Origin: JBBIPA01 sp963775935
GTDB taxonomy: Bacteria > Chloroflexota > Dehalococcoidia > GIF9 > UBA5629
DNA length: 64,000 bases
Assembly (NCBI GenBank): GCA_963775935.1
Contig: CAVZKR010000004.1
Coordinates: 124,001-188,000, forward strand
Reading direction: 5' to 3'
Shown here: positions 34,671 to 42,773 of the stretch, piece by piece
Numbering within the stretch: the first letter of the stretch is position 1
Layout of the letters: every line of letters starts with the position of its first letter
The notes under the pieces: generated by a model
Seen by the model: only the letters and a program-made list of their open reading frames with translations
The model's database searches: none
Told to the model about the DNA's origin: nothing
Program-made: the position numbers and the translations under genes

Positions 34671-34766
34671 GATAATCTGACCACCTTTTTCCATTTTCAT
34701 AACCTTGGGTGTCCCTTATTTCTAATGCCCAGATTCTTGCATTTGGTGAACAAGGATGCTTATATT
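34671..34766. repeat. Dispersed A element (A8)
   Basis: AATCTGACCACC, CATTTTCATAACCTTGGGTG, TCTAATGCCCAGATTCTTGC and ATTTGGTGAACAAGGATGC. The distal TACAAT block is missing. In the 34557-34955 gap nothing else is recognisable apart from AT-rich promoter-like sequence. Confidence 0.72.
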
Positions 34767-34955
34767 AGCAACTTTGTACCATTTTACTCTCTTAACAACC
34801 GGTCTGTATTAATGGGAAGCAGTATAAAAGGCATTAAAAAATATTAAGATTGGTTTAACCTGTATGAGATTCTTTAACCAGATTGACTAAGCTATTTCCT
34901 ATACGGTAAGATAGCTCTTGCCTTTGCCCGAAATAATCTTTTAGGAGTCTATACT

Positions 34956-35468
34956 ATGCAAGATACAATCATACTAATCGACAAGCTTATCGATGATCAC
35001 ACTCAGATTCTTCAACATTTAAAGGAGTCAGAGCGAATAGTACATGACATTAGCGCTGTCGATAAGCTCGAGATATCCGGAGCAAATATTGAGCCTGGGA
35101 GACTAGGGAACAAAATGCGAAGTATAGAGGAATTAAAAAATAATCTGGAAATTATCGACAAAGGTTTGGAACTTCATTTCGAGCGTGAGGAAAAGGCTTT
35201 GCTCACCGCGCTTAAAAATCACCAGGATAAGATTTCTGTTTCTATTTTATCTGTTTTGCTTGATGAACACGGGCAGATTAAGAAACGCATTGTCAGAGAA
35301 CTGGAGTACGTAAACGAGTTACTAACGGAGGAATTATCCCGTGAGGTATGGGAAGGAAAAGCATATGGATTGCGATCCCATATCAGCCATACTGCAAGAC
35401 TTATCGGTGCTCATGCTGCAAGTGAATATGAACTCCTACAAACAGTACGGAAAAAAATAAGCAAGTGA
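34956..35468 (+). CDS. Hemerythrin-like (HHE) domain protein
   Basis: 170 aa, with TAGGAG upstream. A four-helix bundle with metal-ligand-like residues in the expected order: LIDDHTQILQHL, HFEREEKALL, LLDEHGQIKKRI and LIGAHAASEYELL. Such proteins bind a di-iron centre or haem and sense oxygen, NO or redox state. An extended insertion between helices 1 and 2 (residues 30-62) is unusual. Cytoplasmic. Confidence 0.75.
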   Translation: MQDTIILIDKLIDDHTQILQHLKESERIVHDISAVDKLEISGANIEPGRLGNKMRSIEELKNNLEIIDKGLELHFEREEKALLTALKNHQDKISVSILSVLLDEHGQIKKRIVRELEYVNELLTEELSREVWEGKAYGLRSHISHTARLIGAHAASEYELLQTVRKKISK

Positions 35469-35686
35469 AGTTTTTTCTTACCGCTTCGATATCTGGTAAT
35501 TAACAAACCGCATAGCAATATAACCTCCTTTTAAAAACATTATATATTTAAAGTTAATAACTCCAGCGTTTATGTTGAGAGTGGCTTCCGTTTAACAAAA
35601 CATCGGAGTTTTTAGCGGCAGCATTCGAACATGCCCCTGCTGAGACTGAATTTAAAGCTGCTGTTATGGCTATAGCTGCGATTTTA

Positions 35687-35845
35687 TTACCTAATTAATC
35701 TATCCACCGGACTGGCCATCACATACCAGAGGAAATGATCCAGTATATATTTGTAGAATATTATGGTGGCTGGTGATTTGTTTTCTACTCTACAGGACAG
35801 TAAAAAGCCATCAATCAGACGGTGAAGCTCAGATTCAGTTACGAT
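35687..35845 (-). pseudogene. Tyrosine recombinase with internal deletion (B11), next to tRNA-Ala
   Basis: The minus strand reads VTESELHRLIDGFLLSCRVE, NKSPATIIFYKYILDHFLWY, the N-terminal SAM-like core-binding domain of an integrase, and then jumps directly to VMASPVDRLIR and a stop. Roughly the whole catalytic domain is deleted. The gene begins about 50 nt from the 3' end of tRNA-Ala, the usual place for the integrase of a tRNA-targeted island. Confidence 0.88.
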
Positions 35846-35894
35846 GTTGCTATTAGGACTAATCAGAAGGTTATTAGAGTTATCTTTGATCGCT

Positions 35895-35970
35895 TGGTGG
35901 AGCTGATGGGATTCGAACCCACTACCTCCTGAATGCAAATCAGGCGCTCTCCCAACTGAGCTACAGCCCC
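35895..35970 (-). tRNA. tRNA-Ala (UGC)
   Basis: Cloverleaf: acceptor GGGGCTG pairs with CAGCTCC including the G3-U70 wobble that marks tRNA-Ala. The D-arm is GCTCAGTTGGGAGAGC, the anticodon loop is TTTGCAT with anticodon TGC, and the T-arm is GTGGGTTCGAATCCCAT. CCA is encoded (35895-35897). It is the integration target of the adjacent island. Confidence 0.97.
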
Positions 35971-36052
35971 GTGCGGTGAGCATAATTATACTAGCAACTT
36001 AGTTCCGTTAACAAGCTTTCCCTGGCTCACGAATTCCATTACAATAGTATGC

Positions 36053-36472
36053 ATGGCTGATTACCACCATTTCTATGAGCAGTTTGTGAAGGGCGGAAAC
36101 GCCCTTCAGGTTTATGAAGGTGATAACCTGATTTTTAGCTCGAATAAACCGATGCTGGCGCCTCTGCTGGAATATATTGAAGTGATAGCTGAGCACCATA
36201 AGCAGGTGGTGATATTCGATAAGATACTGGGCAATGCTGCCGCCTTGCTCTGCGTCATGGCTCATTGCAATGAGACCTACAGCCCGCTGGGTAGTGAGCT
36301 TGCAATTAAAACGCTGAGAAAGCATGGTATTGTATATCATATCGATAAAGTCGTGTCCTATATTCAAAAGCCCAGCATGACCGAAATGTGCCCCATGGAA
36401 AAACTATCTATCGGCAAGGAGCCTGAGGAATTTTATCAGGCAGTTAAGCTCAAGAAACTGGAAGGCAAATAA
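36053..36472 (+). CDS. DUF1893 protein
   Basis: 139 aa starting MADYHHFYEQF. The pattern ALQVYEGDNLIFSSNKPMLA, DKILGNAAALL, MAHCNETYSPLGSELA and CPMEKLS matches DUF1893, a small cytidine-deaminase-like-fold domain of unknown function in anaerobes. The gene starts 83 nt beyond tRNA-Ala and marks the return to higher-GC core sequence. Confidence 0.8.
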   Translation: MADYHHFYEQFVKGGNALQVYEGDNLIFSSNKPMLAPLLEYIEVIAEHHKQVVIFDKILGNAAALLCVMAHCNETYSPLGSELAIKTLRKHGIVYHIDKVVSYIQKPSMTEMCPMEKLSIGKEPEEFYQAVKLKKLEGK

Positions 36473-36479
36473 CAGGCGG

Positions 36480-36525
36480 TTGAGATTGCTTCGTCACTTC
36501 GTTCCTCGCAATGACACACTATGTA
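36480..36525. repeat. GAGATTGC...GCAATGACA palindromic repeat, copy 1
   Basis: GAGATTGCTTCGTCACTTCG, then TTCCTCGCAATGACA. The ends pair (GATTGC/GCAATG). A related copy lies at 37541-37587, flanking the DUF362 gene. The class is common in intergenic regions of anaerobic bacteria. Confidence 0.7.
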
Positions 36526-36574
36526 TACTGGTATCGCGAACATAGAATAGCAAGGCTATGCAAGGCATTTTTAA

Positions 36575-37519
36575 ATGGCAGACATCATCAATAAAGCCAT
36601 AGGAGTCTATCACTTTCTCGGTGACAGAGTACCTGAGAATATACCGCTGGTTGAGCCCAGGCCACGAATGGTCAATCCATGGCTCAAAGACGGCAAAGCC
36701 ATCGTAGCCCATACCATAGCGGGGGAAGATATCCGAGCCTCTATCGATACCGTCACTACTTTGCTGGGCGGTTTGAACATGGCTATCAAGAGAGGTGATA
36801 GCGTCCTGGTGAAGCCAAATTTCAACAGCGCTGACCCACCTCCAGCCTCCACCGACCCTGGCCTCCTCCGTGCCGTCGTGGAAATACTGAAAGACTGTGG
36901 AGCAAGAGTAACTATCGGAGAAAGCGCAGGGGGAATCTGGAGGCCGACAAAGAACGTGTTTGACAAGCTTAATCTCTACGCACTGGCGCATCAGCTCGAT
37001 GTCGAGCTCGTCGGTTTCGAAGAAAGAGTCAATGATTGGGTTAGGATTAAAGTCAATGGCGACTATCTGAAGGCAGTTACCATGCCTCGCTCAGCCTATG
37101 AAGCTGACAAAATTGTCTATTTGCCCTGCATGAAAACACACATGCTGGCACACTATACCGGTGCGCTCAAGCTGGCTGTAGGGTTCATGCATCCCGGTGA
37201 ACGGCGGGCTCTCCACAGGAGTAACCTGGAACAAAAGGTTGCTGAAATCAGCCTGTGCTGGCAGCCACACCTGATTTTGATGGACGGCAGAAAGATATTT
37301 GTCTCCGGCGGCCCCGATAAGGGACGATTAGAAAAGCCTGAGGTAATCCTCGCCTCAGGTGATCTGGTGGCTATCGATGTGGAGGCAATGAAGATATTGC
37401 TATCGTATAACGCTGCAAACAGGCTGAATCCTGACCCCTGGAAATCACTCCAGATAGTCACTGCGTTGAAACACGGATTAGGAGTCGGCGAGGGTGGCTA
37501 CAAAAGTATAGAAGGATGA
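36575..37519 (+). CDS. DUF362 domain protein
   Basis: 314 aa, ATG 36575. DUF362 is recognised from VLVKPNFNSADPPPASTDPG, VTIGESAGGIWRP, ADKIVYLPCMKTHMLAHYTG, ALKLAVGFM and LIDGR-like LILMDGRKIFVSGGPDKG. Ferredoxin-type Cys motifs seen in some members are absent. The family is widespread in anaerobes; no reaction is established. Confidence 0.88.
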   Translation: MADIINKAIGVYHFLGDRVPENIPLVEPRPRMVNPWLKDGKAIVAHTIAGEDIRASIDTVTTLLGGLNMAIKRGDSVLVKPNFNSADPPPASTDPGLLRAVVEILKDCGARVTIGESAGGIWRPTKNVFDKLNLYALAHQLDVELVGFEERVNDWVRIKVNGDYLKAVTMPRSAYEADKIVYLPCMKTHMLAHYTGALKLAVGFMHPGERRALHRSNLEQKVAEISLCWQPHLILMDGRKIFVSGGPDKGRLEKPEVILASGDLVAIDVEAMKILLSYNAANRLNPDPWKSLQIVTALKHGLGVGEGGYKSIEG

Positions 37520-37540
37520 CGTCTCCCTTTTTCTTCAGAG

Positions 37541-37587
37541 ATCGCCACGTCGTCCCAACTAAGTCGGGACTTCTCGCGATGACAGAA
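37541..37587. repeat. GAGATCGC...GCGATGACA palindromic repeat, copy 2
   Basis: AGAGATCGCCACGTCGTCCC, then GGGACTTCTCGCGATGACA. Paired ends as in the copy at 36480. Confidence 0.7.
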
Positions 37588-37674
37588 AGGAACACATAAC
37601 TGCTTAGCTAATTTGCTTCGTGTAATAGCATAACAATAGGCTTGGAAAAGCATATGATGAGCTAGCAGATTCTC

Positions 37675-38556
37675 TTAGAAAGTCTGTTCTCGGTCATATA
37701 GCGTGTTGACCGCCCAGGTCGTCCACTGTGAACGCAGGTTGCCTCGCATTAGCGGCGTGGAATGCTGACCCTTCGCCAGGAATTTTATCTTGGGCTCACA
37801 TGCTGCGTCATAAACCAGCACCGATTTCTTATATGGGGTTATAGAATCGCCCTCGCAAAAGACAAAGAGCTTGGCACAAGTATCCAGTTTGCTCACTACC
37901 TCAGCCATGTTCACTTTCAGTATACCCCTGACAAACTTTTTCAGGTCGATGCGAACATAGTATCGGGAGAGGTACATCCAGAGCCTGGCTACTATTGCGG
38001 TCATGCCGGTAAGCCAGGGGAACGTGCCCTGCCTGGGTAGCTCGATGATATGGTTATCTTTATGTCCCCATTGACCGAAGTTTTTGGGAGCATTGGCGAA
38101 CATTTCCTCATCAATTTTCGGCGGGCAAGCAAGAGCGACAAGTGTCTTAAGGGAATCCACCATGCCTGCTGCTGTTATGGCTGACATGGCGCCCAGGCTG
38201 TGTCCGATGAGTCCCATGCGGTTTCCATCCACCTGGGGGAACTGTTTCAAGGTGTCCCAGGCATCAACGACATCTTCCGCCATTCTGTCATCGACAGCGC
38301 CTTCGCTGGCACCGTGCCCGCGGAAATCGAAGATGAACGCAGCGATACCCTGTTTCGCCATAATCCTGGCGCTGGCATTCATGGCACGATGGCTGGAACC
38401 GAAACCGTGACAAAGCACTGCGCCGGGCACCGGGGAATCTGCGCTGGCGACATCGGGTAAGTAGGCTTTGCCAGCCAGCTTCAACCCGTGACTACCGAAG
38501 GTAACAGGACGCGCCTCGATTTTTATATTTTTGTTTATGGAAATCTTCTGTTTCAT
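37675..38556 (-). CDS. Alpha/beta hydrolase (S9-like small esterase/peptidase)
   Basis: 293 aa. HGFGSS (oxyanion loop), FDFRGHGAS, and the nucleophile elbow GLIGHSLGA with Ser120. The catalytic acid is in FCEGDSITPY and the His near the end in KGQHSTPLM. No signal peptide, so cytoplasmic. It belongs to the broad dienelactone hydrolase/lysophospholipase-like group; the substrate is unknown. Confidence 0.87.
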   Translation of the reverse strand: MKQKISINKNIKIEARPVTFGSHGLKLAGKAYLPDVASADSPVPGAVLCHGFGSSHRAMNASARIMAKQGIAAFIFDFRGHGASEGAVDDRMAEDVVDAWDTLKQFPQVDGNRMGLIGHSLGAMSAITAAGMVDSLKTLVALACPPKIDEEMFANAPKNFGQWGHKDNHIIELPRQGTFPWLTGMTAIVARLWMYLSRYYVRIDLKKFVRGILKVNMAEVVSKLDTCAKLFVFCEGDSITPYKKSVLVYDAACEPKIKFLAKGQHSTPLMRGNLRSQWTTWAVNTLYDREQTF

Positions 38557-38738
38557 TATTTAACAAAGCTCCTATACGCTGGTGTTTTCTGTGCTCTATA
38601 TAATAATCGACGGGGCATTACCCTGTAATCATGTATGCGGGTAGTTTTAGCCAAGAAATAGGGTGACTCCGAGTCATACTTTCTGCTGATATAGCGTCCA
38701 GCCATTAGTACTATCGGCTGACGAGGTCTCCAGTGGCA

Positions 38739-38960
38739 TCACATCTGATGTACTGAGTCTATTTCCACGCGGGCTGTAGCTAGCGCTGATGCCACCGGTT
38801 GCTGATGAGTCCAGTCGAAGCGCAGGGCAATGCCGCAGTCGCTGGAAAACTCCCTGGGCGTCGGTATCAGTTTCACCAAATAGCCTGCTTTCGCCAAGAG
38901 CTTCTCAGCGCGCATGGCGGAGGAAGTGGTGTGAAACAGGATTACTCCATACTGCGTCAT
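38739..38960 (-). CDS. DUF3343 putative Se/S carrier-like protein
   Basis: 73 aa: GVILFHTTSSAMRAEKLLAK, AGYLVKLIPTPREFSSDCGI, ALRF. This matches DUF3343, with the conserved SSDCG Cys proposed to carry sulfur or selenium. Its start overlaps the stop of the aminotransferase gene by 4 nt, so it is the last gene of the selenium operon. Confidence 0.9.
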   Translation of the reverse strand: MTQYGVILFHTTSSAMRAEKLLAKAGYLVKLIPTPREFSSDCGIALRFDWTHQQPVASALATARVEIDSVHQM

Positions 38961-40105
38961 GACCTGACAATATCCTCGATTGCTTGTATGGTGGTGTCGA
39001 TATCCTCTCTGGTAGTGAACACTCCTGGAGCTAACCGCACCGTTCCTTCGGGAAAAGAGCCGATCGTTCGATGTGCTGCTGGAGCACAGTGTAGTCCGAC
39101 ACGGGAAAGAATGCCATGCTCTTCGTCAAGCCTCATGCCGATTTCCGAGACCCTTTTACCGGCAGCAGTAAACGACACCACAGCTATGCAAGTGTTGGTA
39201 TTACGTGTTCCGTGGATGGTAACCTGTGGAATAGTGGCTAAACCTTCTACTATGCTCATGGTAAGTATTTTTAGATGGTCTCGTATCGCCTCAATTCCCC
39301 GTTCTTTGAGCCATCGGATGCCGGCTCGCAGACCGGCAATCCCGACAAGATTAAGTGTGCCGCTTTCGAACTTATCCGGCAAGTCCTCTGGCTGCTCCTC
39401 AGATTCGGAGCGGCTGCCGGTGCCTCCGCATATCAGCGGCTCAATCGGCACCACATCGTCAGCATCGGCAATAACCAGACCACCAATGCCGGGAGGCCCC
39501 TGGAGTTCCTTATGCCCGGTGAATGCCAGCAAGTCAATGCCCATTGCCTGCATATCGATAGGCATAGTTCCGGCGGTTTGTGCTGCATCTACCAGCAGCA
39601 GTGCGCCAGCACGGTGAGCAATTGAGGCAATCTCAGCAACGGGCAAAATGGTGCCCACTACATTGCTGGCATGAAGGGCGACTACCAGGCGGGTATTCAC
39701 ATCGATGGCCTTAGCCATATTGTTCACATCAAGGCTACCATCAGGAGCACAGGGAACGATAGTCAATTGGATTCCCTGTCTCTCCAGACTGCGCAATGTC
39801 CGCATCACGGCATTATGTTCCATGGATGTGGTTACCACGCGGTCTCCAGTTTTAAGCAAACCTTTTAATGCCAGGTTGATAGCATGGGTGGCATTGCAGG
39901 TGAAGATGACCCTCAGCGGGTCAGAGATATGAAAGAGATTGGCAATGTCTTCTCTGGCTTCGTATATCTCACGTGCAGCGGTAATGGACAACCGATGTCC
40001 GGAGCGGCCGGGGTTACCCCCGGCGCGCTCCAGGATATCGGTCATGGCTGTTACCACTTCAGGCGGCTTGGGCCATGAGGTGGCGGCATTATCCAGGTAA
40101 ATCAT
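38957..40105 (-). CDS. Class V aminotransferase (cysteine desulfurase/selenocysteine lyase-like)
   Basis: 382 aa. N-terminal MIYLDNAATSWPKP; the PLP lysine is Lys199 in FTGHKELQGP; Cys340 in RVGLHCAPAAH is in the catalytic loop. It should release sulfur or selenium from cysteine or selenocysteine as a bound persulfide or selenide and pass it to the TusA-like protein whose gene overlaps its start (ATGA, 40102-40105). The genes around it favour selenium use. Confidence 0.9.
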   Translation of the reverse strand: MIYLDNAATSWPKPPEVVTAMTDILERAGGNPGRSGHRLSITAAREIYEAREDIANLFHISDPLRVIFTCNATHAINLALKGLLKTGDRVVTTSMEHNAVMRTLRSLERQGIQLTIVPCAPDGSLDVNNMAKAIDVNTRLVVALHASNVVGTILPVAEIASIAHRAGALLLVDAAQTAGTMPIDMQAMGIDLLAFTGHKELQGPPGIGGLVIADADDVVPIEPLICGGTGSRSESEEQPEDLPDKFESGTLNLVGIAGLRAGIRWLKERGIEAIRDHLKILTMSIVEGLATIPQVTIHGTRNTNTCIAVVSFTAAGKRVSEIGMRLDEEHGILSRVGLHCAPAAHRTIGSFPEGTVRLAPGVFTTREDIDTTIQAIEDIVRS

Positions 40106-40323
40106 TTCGTCAGTACTACTCGATATTCGCCCTCGGGCTGTTTTTCAATGTTCACCTTCCAGCCGGAATTCTGGGCGATTCGGGAAACGTTTTCACGCGA
40201 TGTATCGGAATCCACCATCACTTCTATAATTCCTTTGCCCAGTTTTTGTATCGCCTGATGCGCCAGCATCACTGGCTGTGGGCAGGATAGCCCGCGAGCA
40301 TCAATAGTTGTATTTTCACTCAT
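40102..40323 (-). CDS. TusA/YedF-like sulfur or selenium carrier
   Basis: 73 aa with the family signature DARGLSCPQPVM; Cys14 is the carrier residue. It is the N-terminal half of YedF-type selenium proteins. Its start lies 9 nt after the YedE stop and its stop overlaps the aminotransferase start, giving strict operon order. Confidence 0.92.
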   Translation of the reverse strand: MSENTTIDARGLSCPQPVMLAHQAIQKLGKGIIEVMVDSDTSRENVSRIAQNSGWKVNIEKQPEGEYRVVLTK

Positions 40324-40332
40324 TATACCCTC

Positions 40333-41436
40333 CTAAGCCTTTGACTCACGCATGGTTAACCCGATGATGATGCATACCACAAATCCCACGATTACCGTGG
40401 TGGGACCGAAAGCGCCAACGCCGCTGGCTGAGCTTGCGATGGTGTAGGTGTGGGCAATGCCAGCGCCCACCAGCATGCCGCTGACAAACATGGCGGCATC
40501 GCCATCACCTTCTCCGGAGAGGAAGAACTGCCGCCCCGGGCAGCCTCCTGCCAGGGTGAATGCCAGACCTGCCAGCACCATACCTCCGAAGTTCCATAAA
40601 CTATCAGTATGGGCTACCGGCTGACTGGCAAAGCCGGGCTTGAATTGTCCCAGTGCAAAGTTGGTAATGAAGGCGGCCACGATGAGGGCAAGGACGCCGT
40701 AGAGTAGATGAGCATTCCGCACCAGTATCACATCTCGTATAGCGCCGATGGTACAAAAGCGGCTGCGCTGTGCCAGGAAACCGATGATGAGCCCGATGAC
40801 GAGTGCAATGATTAGTGGCGCATGCTGACTCCCTGGTCCCTGCTGCGAGAAGAAGATGGGACCGGTGGGGTTGCCGCTGGCATCTCTGCCGAACTGCGGG
40901 GCGAGGATGAGCAATATCAGTAATACCAGCATGATGGCTGGCATCACCCAGCCCAGCGCTTTTGGCGCCGGACGGCTGCGTCCCAGGCTAAAGCCCATTT
41001 TCAAGAAGACGACACCGATACCGATGCCAACTATCAAACCAAGAATGCCGAAGATGGCATTCCAATCGCCTCCGCTCAGGCGCAGATAGGCACGCCAGGG
41101 ACAGCCTAAAAATACCAGCGCTCCGAAAACGGCGAACATGCCCAGCAGAAAGCGGACCAGCGGCGCCGAGCCAGTGCGCGGCTTGAATTCGCGAAAGGCA
41201 AGAGCAGCAATAAGAGCGCCGAAGACAAGGCCGATGATTTCAGGACGGATATACTGAACGGCACCGGCTCGGTGCAATCCCAGCGCTCCAGCAATATCCC
41301 TGCTGAAGCAGGCAACGCAAATTCCCATATTACCGGGATTGCCCAGCTTGACCAGCACCGGGGCAAGGACACCGACCACAAGGCCGGTAAGAATAGGACC
41401 CCAGCGGGAACTAAAAAACCGTGAAATAGCAGTCAA
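40333..41436 (-). CDS. yedE: YedE-family selenium/sulfur transport membrane protein
   Basis: 367 aa, about ten TM segments. It carries the Cys motifs of the YedE/FdhT selenium-metabolism membrane protein: GNMGICVACFSRD, FLGCPWRAY, RSRFCTIGAIRD and GGCPGRQ. It is thought to import a selenium or sulfur species that is then passed to the TusA-like carrier. First gene of the operon YedE, TusA-like, aminotransferase, DUF3343. Confidence 0.92.
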   Translation of the reverse strand: MTAISRFFSSRWGPILTGLVVGVLAPVLVKLGNPGNMGICVACFSRDIAGALGLHRAGAVQYIRPEIIGLVFGALIAALAFREFKPRTGSAPLVRFLLGMFAVFGALVFLGCPWRAYLRLSGGDWNAIFGILGLIVGIGIGVVFLKMGFSLGRSRPAPKALGWVMPAIMLVLLILLILAPQFGRDASGNPTGPIFFSQQGPGSQHAPLIIALVIGLIIGFLAQRSRFCTIGAIRDVILVRNAHLLYGVLALIVAAFITNFALGQFKPGFASQPVAHTDSLWNFGGMVLAGLAFTLAGGCPGRQFFLSGEGDGDAAMFVSGMLVGAGIAHTYTIASSASGVGAFGPTTVIVGFVVCIIIGLTMRESKA

Positions 41437-41817
41437 TTAAATGCTCCTTTCGTTATTTTTGTTTTCCCGTGCATGGAAAACTGATAACGTCGGAGCCTGG
41501 TGGCGTCAACAGAGAGAAGGCAGGAGGGCAACGCTATTGATTTCCCACGCAGCAGGATAGAACTTTTGATGATGCACTACGTGCATCATGCCCTGAAGGC
41601 GTCAGGTTCTGCGATGCAGGACAATCATAACGTCACCCCCTTTCTTTTTCATTTGAATGGCATCAAGCCAGCACAAATTGTACACGACAGCTCTCTACCT
41701 GTCAAAGGCTTTGGCGTTTCCCGGCAAAGGTGATTTCTCCATTGCGATTGTATATTCATTTCTGTACAATAGAATTGTTCGGGCTGCACCAGTTTAACCG
41801 GGTGAACAGCGGGAGGT
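41437..41817. other. Intergenic region with hairpin
   Basis: No gene is supported; a plus-strand frame (41500-41733) lacks a ribosome site. ATGATGCA (41571-41578) and TGCATCAT (41584-41591) form an 8-bp hairpin that could act as a leader structure for the minus-strand selenium operon. No known riboswitch is recognised. Confidence 0.4.
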
Positions 41818-42750
41818 ATGAAGATGTTGAAGAAAGTGTATTTTGTTATTATCTGTCTCCTATTAGCTGCTTCTATGTCCTGCGAATCAAAGCCAAAGAT
41901 CGACCCTAAACCAATTGAAGCCCAAGTGCAAAAGGAAGCCTCTGAGTTTGAGAAAGTGATAGGCGAGATTGTCACTGCCACAGACAGCATAAAGTACCTT
42001 GCAGATGTGTCATTGAGCGCATTGATACCAAAGGAGTGGCTATGCGAAATAAATCAACCTTCTGGCCAACAGCTCTCAGCTACCATTGGAGTCCCAATCC
42101 CCAATAACCTTATTCGGGGCATGAAGGTTACCAAATCAGACCAAGGATGGGTCTATTATACCGGGGGAGATAAAATGGATCCTGATACCGACAGATATGT
42201 TGTTTCTGTATATTCAGGAAAGTCAAACCTTTTTTTCAGTTCGTCAAACATAAAGGATTTTAATGATTATCCCAAGCTTCTATCACTGGATTGTTTCCCG
42301 GGCGAGCAAATTGTGCAGTCACCATACTATATACCACCTGAAGCGACGCATGGCCTATATTCCATATCTGGACCCGATTTTCGTAAAAATCGTAGCAACT
42401 ATAATATTTCCCAGTTGTTATCTGACCTTGCTGCGGCAAATCCTTATGCGGGGAAAAGTAGCGTAGCAGATTCCGAAGCAGCAAAGCTGCCCGATGTGGT
42501 CAAGCGTTTCAAGGAACAGATTGCAGTAATTAACAAAGATATGGATGTTGCAAATAGCTTTGCTACCGCACTGGAAGAAAAATATGGGAAAAAATCGGGC
42601 ACATGGACTACGCGAGAGGCAGTTGACAGCTTTAAGAAAATGCTCACTGAGAACAAAGCAAAAGCTATGCAAATCGATGCATCTCTGAATAAGATAAGCA
42701 CCTGGGATTTCAGCAGGCTTGAGCAATATCGCTCCTTGAAGACCAAATAA
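41818..42750 (+). CDS. Lipoprotein of unknown function
   Basis: 310 aa, GGAGGT upstream. Lipobox AASMSC (Cys21). A helical stretch (30-60) precedes a globular region (66-185, IPKEWLCEINQPS) and a C-terminal coiled coil of about 90 residues. Family not recognised. Surface-exposed on the outer face of the membrane. Confidence 0.75.
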   Translation: MKMLKKVYFVIICLLLAASMSCESKPKIDPKPIEAQVQKEASEFEKVIGEIVTATDSIKYLADVSLSALIPKEWLCEINQPSGQQLSATIGVPIPNNLIRGMKVTKSDQGWVYYTGGDKMDPDTDRYVVSVYSGKSNLFFSSSNIKDFNDYPKLLSLDCFPGEQIVQSPYYIPPEATHGLYSISGPDFRKNRSNYNISQLLSDLAAANPYAGKSSVADSEAAKLPDVVKRFKEQIAVINKDMDVANSFATALEEKYGKKSGTWTTREAVDSFKKMLTENKAKAMQIDASLNKISTWDFSRLEQYRSLKTK

Positions 42751-42773
42751 GCTCCGAGGATTAGCCAAACCTG

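Noticed and set aside
35580..35698. Plus-strand peptide-like stretch (EFLAAAFEHAPAETEFKAAV...)
   Set aside because: About 38 codons without a start or ribosome site, overlapping the integrase stop; possibly a gene fossil but not supportable.
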